Below the pieces are notes generated by a model, which saw nothing but the letters and a program-made list of their open reading frames with translations, had not been told where the DNA came from and did no database searches. Position numbers and translations under genes: made by a program. This document shows, one piece after another, positions 46,516 to 57,044 of a stretch of DNA of 64,000 nt (within the stretch, counting starts at the first letter, position 1; the number at the start of each line of letters is the position of its first letter). Origin of the DNA: Nitrosospira multiformis (GTDB taxonomy: Bacteria; Pseudomonadota; Gammaproteobacteria; Burkholderiales; Nitrosomonadaceae); contig NZ_FOCT01000008.1 in NCBI RefSeq assembly GCF_900110185.1, positions 103,692-167,691 of the forward strand, written 5' to 3'.

Positions 46516-49386
46516 ATGCCTGCATTCATCGAAACCCAGTTCCCCGTCGCCCGCCTCTCCGCCGAGTCTTACAAGGAGCGCAAGGCGAACAACGGACAGA
46601 CACTAACTCGTCTTGGCAAATGGTGGGGGCGCAAGCCGCTGATTCTTGTACGGGCCTCTATCATTGGCATGTTGATGCCCGCCTCCAACGACGCAAAAAA
46701 AGACCGCGAGATTTTTCTCAAGATTTTGACCATGGATGACGACGGCACATGGCAACGTGTCAAAGACGCAGTTTCTGGCGCACCCTGGCGCACCGAGGAC
46801 AGCTACATCAGCCGTACCGCATTCGACGCCTTGCCTTACGCAGATAGACTCCGATACTGCGAGCGCCCGGAGAACGTCGAGGGTCCGTCAGAGAGCGCTT
46901 GGGTGGAGATCAACGCGCACCTCGGCACCACAGCGACCTCCTTGGCTGAGTTGGTCGAACAACTCGGTCAGCGCGCCTTCGGCCATACGCCCCGTGTCGG
47001 CGATAGCTTTTGCGGTGGTGGTTCCATTCCTTTCGAGGCAGCCCGCATCGGTTGCGAGGCGTTTGGCTCCGACTTAAATCCCGTCGCGGGATTGCTCACT
47101 TGGGCCAGCCTCAATTTGCTTTGCGGAGACATGGATGTTCAGGAAGAAGTCATCCGCGCACAGGCCGAGGCGCTCGCCGCCGCCGACCGACAAGTCACCG
47201 AATGGGGCATCGAGCACAATGCGCAGGGCGAACGCGCTGACGCGTACCTCTACTGCGTAGAGGTGAAGCCAGAGGGGTGCGACTATTTCATTCCGCTGGC
47301 GCCTAGTTGGCTGATCGGAGAGAAATCCAAGGTCGTCGCCCGTTGGCAGCTTGTCCCCGGCAGCGACTCTCTGACGCCAGAAATCGCTGTTGTCTCAGAT
47401 GCCGAACTGAAACTCTACAAAGAAAAGAAAGGCGCCACGGTGGTAGATAGTCGCGTCATCGATCCCTTCAACGCAAGCCGTTCTTGGTCGATGGAAGCCT
47501 TGCGGGGCCCGGAGGGACTGCGGCGTTGGAGCAATAATGATGTGGTTCCGCGCCCCGGCGATGTGTTTCAGGAACGGCTCTACTGCATCCGCTGGGTAAA
47601 GACCGTGGTTCGAAATGGCAAACCTAAGAAAGTCCGCCGCTACGCCGCCCCTGAGGCTGCTGATCTGGCGCGGGAAGCGAAGGTGCTGGAACTGCTGCGC
47701 GAACGCCTTGCGGAGTGGCAGCGCGAGGGGTTTATTCCGTCGAAAGTAATTCCTGAAGGTGGCGACGAGACCGCGCGTCTCTATCGCGAGCGGGGTTGGA
47801 CTTACTGGTACCATTTGTTTACCCCAAGGCAGTTGTTGACGCACGGACTACTCGCAGAAATCAGCGGTCGCCTTGCGACGTCGAAGGCGGCGAAAGTTGG
47901 GTGCGTTCTGGGGTTGGGTCGAATTGCGAATTGGAATTCAAGGCTATGCCTTTGGGACACGAGTCCCGCAAATGAAAAAGGAAAAGATGTCTTCCTGAAT
48001 CAAGCTTTAAATACACTGGCTAGCTACTCGAATCGATCGCTTCAAAAACTCGCTACTGCATGGCCGGTATTAACAGAAGCAAAGGTATCAACCGCTCGCA
48101 TTTCTAAAGTGTTGCCGGTTGACGCCCGCGATCTCCGCCAAACTTGCGACCTTTGGGTCACCGATCCCCCCTATGCGGACGCGGTCAACTACCACGAACT
48201 GGGAGATTTCTTCCTGGCTTGGTACGACAAGCAGCTGGCCAAAGCCTTCCCCGAATGGATACCTGACGCTCGCGCCGAGCTCGCGGTGCGCGGTGACGGT
48301 GAGGACTTCCGCCATTCCATGGTGGAGATTTATAAGAACCTCGCCAACCACATGCCGAACAACGGTATGCAGATGGTCATGTTTACCCATCAAGACCCCG
48401 CGGTCTGGGCTGATCTGGGGATGATCCTCTGGGCCGCGGGACTGAAAGCCACCGCCGCGTGGACCATCAGCACCGAAACCGAAGCCGCCGGCATCAAGAA
48501 AGGCAACTATGTCCAAGGTACCGTCTGCCTCGTCCTGCGAAAGCGCATTGCCAACGAGCCCGGCTTCCTCGATGAGGTATATCCTCTGGTGGAAGATGAA
48601 GTGAAGCGCCAGATCGAGTCCATGCAGGCCCTCGACGAAAGTGGGGAGCCCAACTTCAACGACGCTGATTACCAGCTTGCCGCCTATGCTGCCGCGCTGA
48701 AGGTGCTGACTCAATATGGCAATCTGGATAGCAAGGACGTGGAACATGAAGTTTTTGCGGTGCGTGCCAAGAACGAGAAGAGCGATTTCCAGATCGTAAT
48801 CGAACGAGCGCTCGCTATCGCGTGCGATACGCTGGTGCCACATGGACTGGACGCCTCTTGGCGTGATCTTTCCTTGGTAGAGCGCTACTACTTGCGAGCG
48901 CTGGATATCGAGAGCCGGGGCGAGCGTCGCAAGGGCATGTATGAAGAGCTGGCACGCGGCTTCGGGGTCACTGACGTCAAGCCGCTGCTCAAGAGCGACA
49001 AGGCGAATGGCACTCGCATGTTCACGCCATCGGGCCTTGCTGCAACCCAGCTTGCTCCCGTGAGTGGAGGCGAGGCGAATTCGGCTGCACTGCCTGCTCG
49101 CGGTGGACGCGCAGGCCGCAATGGCCCACACCCGTTTGCGGCATCGCTTCTGCGGCATCTGATGTTTGCCATCTGCGAAACCACCGCGGCCGACAATAGC
49201 CCGGAATCGGGTCGGCAGTACTTGCGCGACACCTTTGGCCAGGCCTACTGGGGCAAGCGCGAGGGCTTCATCGGCTTGCTCGAATGGCTCGCCGCCCTTG
49301 GCAACGCCGAGGGCATGAACGAATGGATTGCGGATTCCGAGGCCGCCCGCATCCTAGCCGGTCGCCTGCGGAATGATCACGCCTGA
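46516..49386 (+). CDS. DUF1156 DNA methyltransferase
   Basis: This 956-residue protein matches the DUF1156/COG1743 family. The N-terminus (RKANNGQTLTRLGKWWGRKP) is the family start. A SAM-binding block reads VGDSFCGGGSIPFEAARIGC then EAFGSDLNPVAG, and the catalytic motif IV is TDPPYADAVNYHEL (DPPY type, for N6-adenine or N4-cytosine). It likely modifies host DNA to mark self. It overlaps the helicase start by one base (TGATG), indicating translational coupling. Confidence 0.87.
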   Translation: MPAFIETQFPVARLSAESYKERKANNGQTLTRLGKWWGRKPLILVRASIIGMLMPASNDAKKDREIFLKILTMDDDGTWQRVKDAVSGAPWRTEDSYISRTAFDALPYADRLRYCERPENVEGPSESAWVEINAHLGTTATSLAELVEQLGQRAFGHTPRVGDSFCGGGSIPFEAARIGCEAFGSDLNPVAGLLTWASLNLLCGDMDVQEEVIRAQAEALAAADRQVTEWGIEHNAQGERADAYLYCVEVKPEGCDYFIPLAPSWLIGEKSKVVARWQLVPGSDSLTPEIAVVSDAELKLYKEKKGATVVDSRVIDPFNASRSWSMEALRGPEGLRRWSNNDVVPRPGDVFQERLYCIRWVKTVVRNGKPKKVRRYAAPEAADLAREAKVLELLRERLAEWQREGFIPSKVIPEGGDETARLYRERGWTYWYHLFTPRQLLTHGLLAEISGRLATSKAAKVGCVLGLGRIANWNSRLCLWDTSPANEKGKDVFLNQALNTLASYSNRSLQKLATAWPVLTEAKVSTARISKVLPVDARDLRQTCDLWVTDPPYADAVNYHELGDFFLAWYDKQLAKAFPEWIPDARAELAVRGDGEDFRHSMVEIYKNLANHMPNNGMQMVMFTHQDPAVWADLGMILWAAGLKATAAWTISTETEAAGIKKGNYVQGTVCLVLRKRIANEPGFLDEVYPLVEDEVKRQIESMQALDESGEPNFNDADYQLAAYAAALKVLTQYGNLDSKDVEHEVFAVRAKNEKSDFQIVIERALAIACDTLVPHGLDASWRDLSLVERYYLRALDIESRGERRKGMYEELARGFGVTDVKPLLKSDKANGTRMFTPSGLAATQLAPVSGGEANSAALPARGGRAGRNGPHPFAASLLRHLMFAICETTAADNSPESGRQYLRDTFGQAYWGKREGFIGLLEWLAALGNAEGMNEWIADSEAARILAGRLRNDHA

Positions 49387-52184
49387 TGTTGGAGCGCCAT
49401 TCCAGTCGACGTAACAGACTCGACCACTCGGTACTGGCGCGGCGCCTCGATGGCGCAGTGTCATACGACCGCATTGCCGGCTACTTCCGGTCCAGTCTGT
49501 TCGAGGTGGCGGGCGAAGCGATCTCAAAGGTTTCCGGGCCAGTACGCATCATCTGCAACTCGGACCTCGACCCGCAAGATCTCATCACCGCGGCGGCGGC
49601 CCAAGCGGCGCTGCGCCGGAGCTGGTGCGCGGGCAAGCCGGAAGAGGCGCCGCCAATGGCATTACCCCGCTACCGCGCACTCTACGACGCGTTGACCAGC
49701 CGGAAGATGGAGGTGCGGGTGCTGCCGGATTCCGCCTTCGGCCTGATTCACGGCAAGGCCGGTGTAGTGCGCCGCGCCGATGGTTCGGCCACTGCGTTCC
49801 TGGGCAGCGTTAACGAAAGCGCCTCAGCCTGGAAAGTGAATTATGAACTGCTGTGGGAAGACGCCGACCCCGCGACGATTGCCTGGGTACAGGAAGAATT
49901 TGATGCGCTATGGAACGATGCTCGTGCTGTCGATCTGGCCTGTTGCCCCTTCATTACGCAGGATGTGGAACGCATCCTATCGCGGAAGCTGATCGAGCCC
50001 GAGGATCTGCAAGCCATTGCTGACCCGACTGCAGCGGCTGCCGCTGCGGCGGTCGAAACGCCTGTTTATCGCCGCGAACAGGGCTTGTGGCCACATCAGA
50101 AGTATTTCGCCCGCCTCGCGCTGGAGCGACACCGGCTTGGCGGAGCGCGGCTAGTGCTGGCTGACCAGGTGGGTCTGGGCAAGACGATTCAGTTGGCGAT
50201 GGCCGCGCTGCTGATGGCGCTGGATGATCCTGACGGTGGCCCAATTCTTGTGCTGGCGCCGAAGCCGTTGCTGCAACAGTGGCAGGACGAGTTGATGGAA
50301 CTCTTGCTGCTACCATCAGCTCGCTGGAATGGCCGTGCGTGGGTTGATGAGAACGAGCTGGAATACCCCTCGGAGAGTGGCAAGTCACTCGGCAAGTGCC
50401 CCCGCCGCATTGGCTTGGTCTCCCAAGGGTTGGTTGTTCGCGGGCTGTCGGAAGCTGTCAATCAACTCCTGAGTCGGCGCTATACCTGCGTGATCGTCGA
50501 CGAAGCGCACCGCGCTCGCCGACGTAATGTGCCGAAGGTGGATGCCGATGCTACTGAAATCAATGAGCGTGCCGCCCCCAACAAACTGATGGTTTTCCTA
50601 CGGGAACTAGGGCCCAAGACAAAGAGCATGTTGCTCGCCACGGCGACGCCGGTGCAATTGCACCCGGTTGAGGCATGGGACTTGTTGCACATCCTGTCTC
50701 ACGGCAACGAAGGAGTGCTAGGTGGCTGGACGCATACAAGTCCCTGGTTTCAGGCCAGTCATTGCCTGGAGATTGCCACCGGGGATTCGGCAGTACCAAT
50801 AGTCGATGTTCGCGACGGCTGGCAGTACGTACGTGATCCGCTTCCCTCAAGGTTTGAAGACCCAGCATTCGATCGTATCCGCCGCACCCTCGATGCCAGC
50901 GACGCGCGGTGGCAATTCAATCCCGAAAGTCTCGACAACCTATCTAAAGCGATTCAGCGCGTCCAACTACAGAACGGCTTGCTGCCCAACTACGGCGAAA
51001 CCTTTAACCCGCTGTTGCGCTGCATCGTTCGCCGCACGCGCGCCTACCTTGAAGCGACGATCAATCCCGCGACCGGTGACTATTTCCTGCCCAAAGTGAC
51101 GGTGAAGCTGTTTGGGGAGGACGACAGCGGTGCTCTGATGCTCGGCAGCTATCTGCGTGATGCCTATCAGGAGGCGGAGAACTTCTCGCAACTGCTCCAG
51201 GAACGGGTAAAAGGGGCGGGCTTTTTCAAGACACTGCTACTGCGCCGTTTGGGCAGTTCGATGGAAGCGGGGCGCCGCACCGTTGCCAAACTGCTCGGCG
51301 AAGAGCTGGACATCCCCGACGACGAGGATGATGATGACGCCGAGGAAGATGCGCCTGCGCAGGTCGGCCGGCCGCCGCAGGCTCTCAGCGACTTCAAGAA
51401 CTTCACTAATGCCGAGCGCCAGTCCCTTGAGCGTTGCCTCAAGCTGCTTCTCGAGGGCGGCAACAACGACCCTAAGCTGGATGCGCTAATCGGCTACCTG
51501 CGGGGTGGCACCCACCCCGGCCTCCCTCACAGTTGGCTGGATCTTGGTTGCATCATGTTTTCTCAGTACTACGACACTGTCCGCTGGGTCGGTGACGAAC
51601 TGGCCAAGCGTACCGAGTTTACCAGCATGGACATCGGCCTTTATGCCGGCAGCAACCGTTCCGGGATCTGGCGTAACGGCACGTTTCAGCGTTGCGACAG
51701 GAACGATCTCAAGGCTCGCGTCCGAACTGGGGACCTCAAACTCTTGTTGGGGACTGATGCCGCGTCCGAAGGCCTCAACCTCCAGCGTCTGGGTGCGCTG
51801 ATCAATATCGACTTGCCGTGGAACCCGACACGATTGGAGCAGCGCAAGGGGCGCATCCAGCGCATCGGCCAGGCTCGCGGTGAAATATGGATTGCCAACC
51901 TTCGCTATCGTGGCTCAATTGAAGATCGGGTCCATCAGGTGCTCGCCGACCGCCTCGAAGCAATTCACGACCTGTTCGGCCAGATTCCCGACACGCTGGA
52001 AGATGTGTGGGTGCAGATAGCGCTTAACGACGAGAAAGCCGCCAATCAACTCATCGACCGAACAACGGCGACTCGAAACCCGTTCGATGCGAAATACAGT
52101 AAGGTAGAAGATGCCAACTGGGAGACCTGCGCGTCTGTGTTGGACCCGCTAAGCATGAAGAAGATATTGTCGCGGGGGTGGTAG
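49386..52184 (+). CDS. PLD-domain SNF2-type helicase
   Basis: This 932-residue protein joins an N-terminal phospholipase-D-like domain (HGKAGVVRRADGSATAFLGS then VNES, an HxK...GSxN motif, about 120-145) to a SNF2-like helicase: ADQVGLGKTIQLAMAAL (Walker A), VDEAHRARRRNV (DEAH), ATATPVQL (SAT-like), and late LGTDAASEGLNL and NPTRLEQRKGRIQRIGQAR. The PLD half could cleave DNA while the helicase translocates. It is the probable effector of the DUF499-DUF3780-DUF1156 operon. The C-terminus lies 117 bases from the convergent mcrC stop. Confidence 0.88.
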   Translation: MLERHSSRRNRLDHSVLARRLDGAVSYDRIAGYFRSSLFEVAGEAISKVSGPVRIICNSDLDPQDLITAAAAQAALRRSWCAGKPEEAPPMALPRYRALYDALTSRKMEVRVLPDSAFGLIHGKAGVVRRADGSATAFLGSVNESASAWKVNYELLWEDADPATIAWVQEEFDALWNDARAVDLACCPFITQDVERILSRKLIEPEDLQAIADPTAAAAAAAVETPVYRREQGLWPHQKYFARLALERHRLGGARLVLADQVGLGKTIQLAMAALLMALDDPDGGPILVLAPKPLLQQWQDELMELLLLPSARWNGRAWVDENELEYPSESGKSLGKCPRRIGLVSQGLVVRGLSEAVNQLLSRRYTCVIVDEAHRARRRNVPKVDADATEINERAAPNKLMVFLRELGPKTKSMLLATATPVQLHPVEAWDLLHILSHGNEGVLGGWTHTSPWFQASHCLEIATGDSAVPIVDVRDGWQYVRDPLPSRFEDPAFDRIRRTLDASDARWQFNPESLDNLSKAIQRVQLQNGLLPNYGETFNPLLRCIVRRTRAYLEATINPATGDYFLPKVTVKLFGEDDSGALMLGSYLRDAYQEAENFSQLLQERVKGAGFFKTLLLRRLGSSMEAGRRTVAKLLGEELDIPDDEDDDDAEEDAPAQVGRPPQALSDFKNFTNAERQSLERCLKLLLEGGNNDPKLDALIGYLRGGTHPGLPHSWLDLGCIMFSQYYDTVRWVGDELAKRTEFTSMDIGLYAGSNRSGIWRNGTFQRCDRNDLKARVRTGDLKLLLGTDAASEGLNLQRLGALINIDLPWNPTRLEQRKGRIQRIGQARGEIWIANLRYRGSIEDRVHQVLADRLEAIHDLFGQIPDTLEDVWVQIALNDEKAANQLIDRTTATRNPFDAKYSKVEDANWETCASVLDPLSMKKILSRGW

Positions 52185-52301
52185 CGGAGCAGAGAGTGCT
52201 TGAACACGCTACACGGCGGGTGTGACACATGCCCCCTCACCTTACGGCAAGCACTGAGCAGGCTAGTCCCCAATGCCGCAGCCTACCGGGTCGCGGGCTC
52301 A

Positions 52302-53570
52302 TCAAGATGCCACCGAAGGGTGCAACTCCACCGGCAACGGGCCGCCACTTGCGAGCTTTCGAATATCGAATGCATAAATCTCGAGAATAGGAGCACCCGG
52401 GATTGCCAATCTATATCTTTCGACAAGCCCGGGCGGACGGGTTATTGAGGACGGATATATTAGTGCCACGCGTTCGCACCTATATCGGCTGGCATAGACG
52501 GCAAGCTGATAAGCGTCAGATGGCGAAACGCCGAATGAAGGGGCTTGGGGGTCTAGCCGCTTCCATTTGGCGTCGAAGATCCGGACTACAACATCATCGT
52601 CCATCAAAGTGACGTCTGGCCGAAGGCTGAACGCAGGGCCCGAGTCAGACCGCGCAAGGTTCTTTTGTGGGCCTTGCGATACAATTTTAAAGTTGTTTTC
52701 CTGGCTACCTCGCCAAGCCTGCCGCACTTTGACGACGAGGAATGCTTCAAACAGCCGCTCCATATTAAACAGCAGGCAGGTGCCGTCGATATTCCCGCTG
52801 CGGACGTCTGGAAAGAGGCCCTGCAAAAGCCATGCGGCTCGCTCGAAGATTGGTTTCCAACGATTCGTCATTCGATCGAAGATTAGCCGGGCAATATCTC
52901 GCGGTGTCACGGGATACAGGGCGACATTATCAAAGTGATGCAAAAGAGTAGTCACGGTAGCCCTGGTCTGAACGCTGACTGCGCTAGAGCGCAGGGCCGA
53001 CAACACGGCCTTCAGCGCACGATTATGCGGGTTGTCGATTGTGCGCTCATCAAAGCTACAGAACAAATGCGATCGGTCAAAGCTGTTTCGCAGAAGATGA
53101 TTGGTTAGAATCAAACGGCCGCGCAGCGCATTCAGGTTCTCTTTATGGTCCTGATAGCGTGCGATTGCGCCACCGCGTAGCATCGTGCGCACGCGAGAGC
53201 AGAAATCTAAAATGAACTGATCCAGCAAATGAAGCTGCTGCTGCCCGAGTGTCGATTCTCCCGCGTTGGACACAATGAGATTGCCCGTGATGCGCAGCAT
53301 TGCCACCAGTAGGCCGCGCGCGCCCTCGTTCGAATCCTGGCCGTCCTCAATCTTAGGTAATAACTCTACCGTTACATTACCAGCGCGCAAGACGCCACAG
53401 AAAGGTCCGAAGCGAATAGCGCGATGTTGCCAATTCACACTGCCTGCGGGGAGCGAGGGCTGAAGCCGGGCAAATGCTGCCGCCTCGGCTTCGCTCAAGC
53501 CGTCGTCTGTTCCGATAGGAATCGCATCTCGCTCTCGCAAAGTCAGTCGCCGCATCGTCAGTCGCCGCAT
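52302..53570 (-). CDS. mcrC: McrC-like restriction endonuclease subunit
   Basis: This 422-residue protein (start ATG 53570, overlapping the mcrB stop as ATGA) has the McrC layout: an N-terminal LRAGNVTVELLPKIE, a middle ALRGRLILTNHLLRN, DERTIDNPHNRALKAVL, and a C-terminal PD-(D/E)xK-type nuclease core with SLRPDVTLMDDDVVVRIFDA then KWKR. With McrB it cleaves modified DNA in the McrBC family. It is the second gene of a minus-strand pair convergent with the helicase. A longer start at 53645 would overlap mcrB by 76 bases and is less likely. Confidence 0.88.
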   Translation of the reverse strand: MRRLTMRRLTLRERDAIPIGTDDGLSEAEAAAFARLQPSLPAGSVNWQHRAIRFGPFCGVLRAGNVTVELLPKIEDGQDSNEGARGLLVAMLRITGNLIVSNAGESTLGQQQLHLLDQFILDFCSRVRTMLRGGAIARYQDHKENLNALRGRLILTNHLLRNSFDRSHLFCSFDERTIDNPHNRALKAVLSALRSSAVSVQTRATVTTLLHHFDNVALYPVTPRDIARLIFDRMTNRWKPIFERAAWLLQGLFPDVRSGNIDGTCLLFNMERLFEAFLVVKVRQAWRGSQENNFKIVSQGPQKNLARSDSGPAFSLRPDVTLMDDDVVVRIFDAKWKRLDPQAPSFGVSPSDAYQLAVYASRYRCERVALIYPSSITRPPGLVERYRLAIPGAPILEIYAFDIRKLASGGPLPVELHPSVAS

Positions 53571-55818
53571 CAGCGGGACTCGTAGATCTTGCGAATGGCG
53601 TGAGGGGTAATTTCCGCCTCTGGCGTTACTTCGAATATACGGCACTCGCCAAGTCCGGCAAAATCGGCACTGGGGAATAAGTCCACAGGGTCGGCAGTGA
53701 CATGTCGTACAAGTTGATATTCGCGATCGGTGACGGTTTGATCGGCGAGGACCAGGCGTATCTGGTTCCAGTCATCGTAGAAATACTCCTGTAGGAGAGG
53801 CAGAACCATCTTAGCAATCACAGTGCGCAAATCAGAAAAGCTTCTCACTTTAGTGAAATAGGCGTGCCCGATTGTCTGATCTCGGTGCAGGAAATGCGTC
53901 AGTCGTGCGTTGACCGCGTTGAGTAGCTGACGCAAATCAATCTCACCGCCTTCTCCGTCAGGGATCGTCCCTGAACCCCGACTGTCGATATCTCTTGCGC
54001 TCGGCATAAGCTCCTCAAAGCGGAATCGCCGCCTTAATGCCGTATCGAGCAGGGCGATTGAGCGGTCTGCAGTGTTCATCGTGCAAATTAGATCCATATT
54101 TGCAGGCACGCCGAAGCGATCACCAGAATAAGGTAGCGTGACTTCGAGGCCGTTGACTTTCTTGCCATCCGAGTCGAAGCGCAAACGCTTATCCGCCTCG
54201 ATTAGCGTGATCAGTTCTCCGAAGATTTTAGCGACGTTTCCGCGATTGATTTCGTCTATAAAAAGGGCATAGCGGTGCCCTGGATCATTGCGTGCCCTCT
54301 CACACAGACGCCGCAGGACGCCAAGCCGGATCTCATACGTAACGGTCCCGTTGATAGTCTTGGGCCGGATGCCCTCGACAAAATCTTCGTAAGCGTAGCT
54401 TTGATGGAAGGTGATGAACTCAAAGCGGTCGCCCTCGTTATCTGAATAGCGTGGTATGTAGGTGTGCTGCAGACGATAGGTCTTGCCAGTGCCGGGGGGA
54501 CCATACAGGATCAAGTTCAGCGGCTCCCCAGGATCAGGTGCTTTGTCCGACCTTGCCAAGGTGGGTGGCTTTTCTGTTCTCTCCCCGGATGAATCCCTCC
54601 ATAATCGAGATAGTGTGCGGGCCGCCTTTGGCTTGATCTCTATACCTGATGATTTCGGATTCCACGTGTGGTCGGGGGCCTCGCGCTGAAGTAACTCGAG
54701 AGGCACGATCGGGTCCTGCGACGTGTCGCGGATTTCGACGAAATCCACATCGATGAACTGGATTGTTTTACCCTCCCTGGCTTTTTCCACATCATAATGC
54801 GTTGCCACGTAGGGCGAGCGTGCCACTGATCCAAATGCTACGATGCCTTTCGGATCAACCCCGGTGCGCATTAAAAAAACATGGTCTCCCTCACGGGCAG
54901 CGGAAGATGCGCACCGCCAGCCGTGGGTGACGGTTTCGCCTGCGCTGGTGTTGGATCGATCGGCGGCGAGAGTGGCCCACTCCCAGTTCTTCGGGTTCCA
55001 GCTCAGCAACCAACTCCTTGATGAGTTTTTCCACTTGGCAGCGAGCTCTTTCTCGTAAAAATCGATCTCGCGGGAATGTTCAGCTTCCAGCCGCCGTCGC
55101 AGATCGAGGAGTGCTCGATCAATCTTGATTAAATCCCACTTACGGAGCTCCTTCTCTGTCACGCCATCAAAGGCAGAGAGAATAAGTCTCTTGTCTTTTT
55201 CCGAGCTAATATGCTCAAAACTGTCTGGAAACAAGAGATGTGGCAGGATATGTGGCAGCTGGCGGTTGCGGGCTTCGGGCAAGCTGCTCAGCCATTCTGC
55301 GAACGTCCACGGGTCGTTCACCATGTTTTGACGTTGAACTCGGTCACGATGCTTAAAGTCGAGTAGCGCCGCAACTAGAAAGGCAATCTCTCGCCATCAT
55401 GTGTGTTGTACGCGGTGCCTGTAGAGCCGAGCCCTTCAAGGACTGCGTCGGAAAGCGTGGGATGGTCCTCGGGCAAATCTCCCCCCGACCAAGACCAAAC
55501 CAGCCGGATGTTCGCTCTCTTTTTCGAAGTGCGAACGTTGGACTGGAACAGCATGAGGATCCATAGGATCTCTGCCATCAGCTTGTGACACTCAGCTGAT
55601 CCTCGGGAAAGTTGGGTGCGCAGCTTGCCAAAGAAATCGCCTTCACCCTCGTGGAGGTTTTGAACGAATCTCTGATCCAGCTCATCAACCAGCACAGGGG
55701 TCCATAGGTTCAACCCATCCTGTAATATCGACTCGTCATCGATCAGACAGCGCTCGCTCCATCTCGCAGCTGCAGCGTGGTTAAGCTTTGGGTCGTGGTG
55801 CGGGTTATAACGTGCCAA
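53570..55818 (-). pseudogene. mcrB: EVE-domain McrB-like GTPase, frameshifted
   Basis: A TTG start at 55818 (GGAG upstream) opens RYNPHHDPKLNHAAAARWSE, the N-terminal domain of long McrB proteins, and runs to NTH at about 55384. There the frame breaks. Shifting it gives WREIAFLVAALLDFKHRDRV and leads without a stop into a 584-residue frame. That frame contains an EVE domain (NPKNWEWATLAADR, GDHVFLMRTG) and the McrB AAA core: Walker A LYGPPGTGKT, YALFIDEINRGNVAKIFGEL, MNTADRSIALLDTALRRRF. The EVE domain would read modified bases. A two-base insertion or one-base deletion breaks the gene; an internal start at 55324 could still yield the EVE-AAA part. Confidence 0.8.
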
Positions 55819-56195
55819 GACGAAATCTCCATGTCGCTAGGTCTTCTTCATACATTTATCGATGTGCGCGGATGGCCATCAAGTTTCTAATCGGCGTAGA
55901 AACGGAGTGTTAATGCGTAGCTCCACGTTCCGAGCCTCATGCGCTCCGACTTTAGATTTGTTTAGAAATTCTCGGAGGGATTGCTGCGGCATACGTTACT
56001 TATAGACATTACTGATCAGCTTGGGGCGATTATATATAACTCAGCAGTATTTCCTGCTGTCCTGAGGTACACCAGAGAATCAGTGTGGGTATTCAGAACT
56101 TAACGAGGAGGAGTCGCTACTTGAGCAAGTGAATACCTAGGGCTGCTTCAGGTAACCAACTTGAAGTCGAATGCAAAAAGAGGTTTTTGAAATAA
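55819..56195. other. Intergenic region
   Basis: These 377 bases hold no convincing gene. They separate the defence operon from the HAF-repeat and transposon region. Confidence 0.4.
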
Positions 56196-56444
56196 ATGAG
56201 ATCCGATATGGTTCATCGTTACTTCGCCATGAGTCCGCTCGGAACCCTGCTGCGACTTGGCTCTTTTAAACGGTGGTTTTTCAGAGAGCTTGAAAAACCG
56301 GATGTCTTAGTCCCAATCCTGACTGAAAAAACCTACGAAAACTGTCTCCTGAAATTAACTCTCGGAAAAGCTATAAATACGATGAGTTTCAGGAGAGCAT
56401 TTAAAAATGAAAATCCGCTACGAACCGTTGATGTGCCCCAATAA
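56196..56444 (+). CDS. Small hypothetical protein
   Basis: This 82-residue frame (MRSDMVHRYFAMSPLGTLLR) is basic and has no family match. A weak ribosome-binding site may be present. It is a low-confidence gene in an otherwise empty stretch and could be spurious. Confidence 0.3.
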   Translation: MRSDMVHRYFAMSPLGTLLRLGSFKRWFFRELEKPDVLVPILTEKTYENCLLKLTLGKAINTMSFRRAFKNENPLRTVDVPQ

Positions 56445-56548
56445 AACGTACCACTTGGAATCTAGTAAAGTTCGTTTTTCGAGATTGTGAGATCTTGAAG
56501 CAGAGAAGCAGTTGAGCAAGGAACTGGCTCGTAAGAGAATGGCAGAGC

Positions 56549-56573
56549 AAAAAAACCCGCCGGGAGGCGGGTG
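56549..56573 (-). terminator. Rho-independent terminator, minus-strand
   Basis: The minus strand carries ACCCGCCTCCCGGCGGGT followed by TTTTTTTG. The GC-rich stem is 7 bp with a short loop. No gene ends immediately upstream of it on that strand; the nearest is the HAF protein 470 bases away. Confidence 0.7.
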
Positions 56574-57044
56574 TATGAGAATTAATAAACTAAATTGTCC
56601 TGCGGCTTTTTTTGTTTGAGATTTCCCCGTACTTCGCTACTTCACAGCTAGAAGCCGGCTTGAAAGAGGAATTGAGGCGGGAAGATCAGAGTGCTCGTGC
56701 ACCTGTTTTATTATCGATAACGTATTTTATCAATAATAAAGGATACGCAAGCTTGCCCCAATTCAACCATCATAAAATACGTATCATGGGTAAAAGATGA
56801 AGAGAAATACTGCAAGATGTGGGTTTTTTGGAATGACAGTGAGGCGCGGTAATCCTCATTCTGAATTGAAGTTCGTCTATTAATTCGCTGTCTATTTGAA
56901 TTCTTCGCCACTACCACTGTGGAATATGGCGCGAGCCTCCCACAATTTTAAACTCGCGCTCTCAACTGTCAGCACGCCAATTCCAGATAGAACTCTCGTG
57001 GACGCTTTGTGCAAATACGATTGTGATTGTATTGAAGAGTGGAA
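56574..57044. other. Intergenic region
   Basis: No gene with supporting features was seen in these 470 bases. Short frames at 56612 and 56711 lack family similarity. Confidence 0.4.

Noticed and set aside
48088..49158. 356-residue minus-strand frame opposite the DUF1156 methylase
   Set aside because: The plus strand encodes recognisable methylase motifs throughout; the antisense frame has none.
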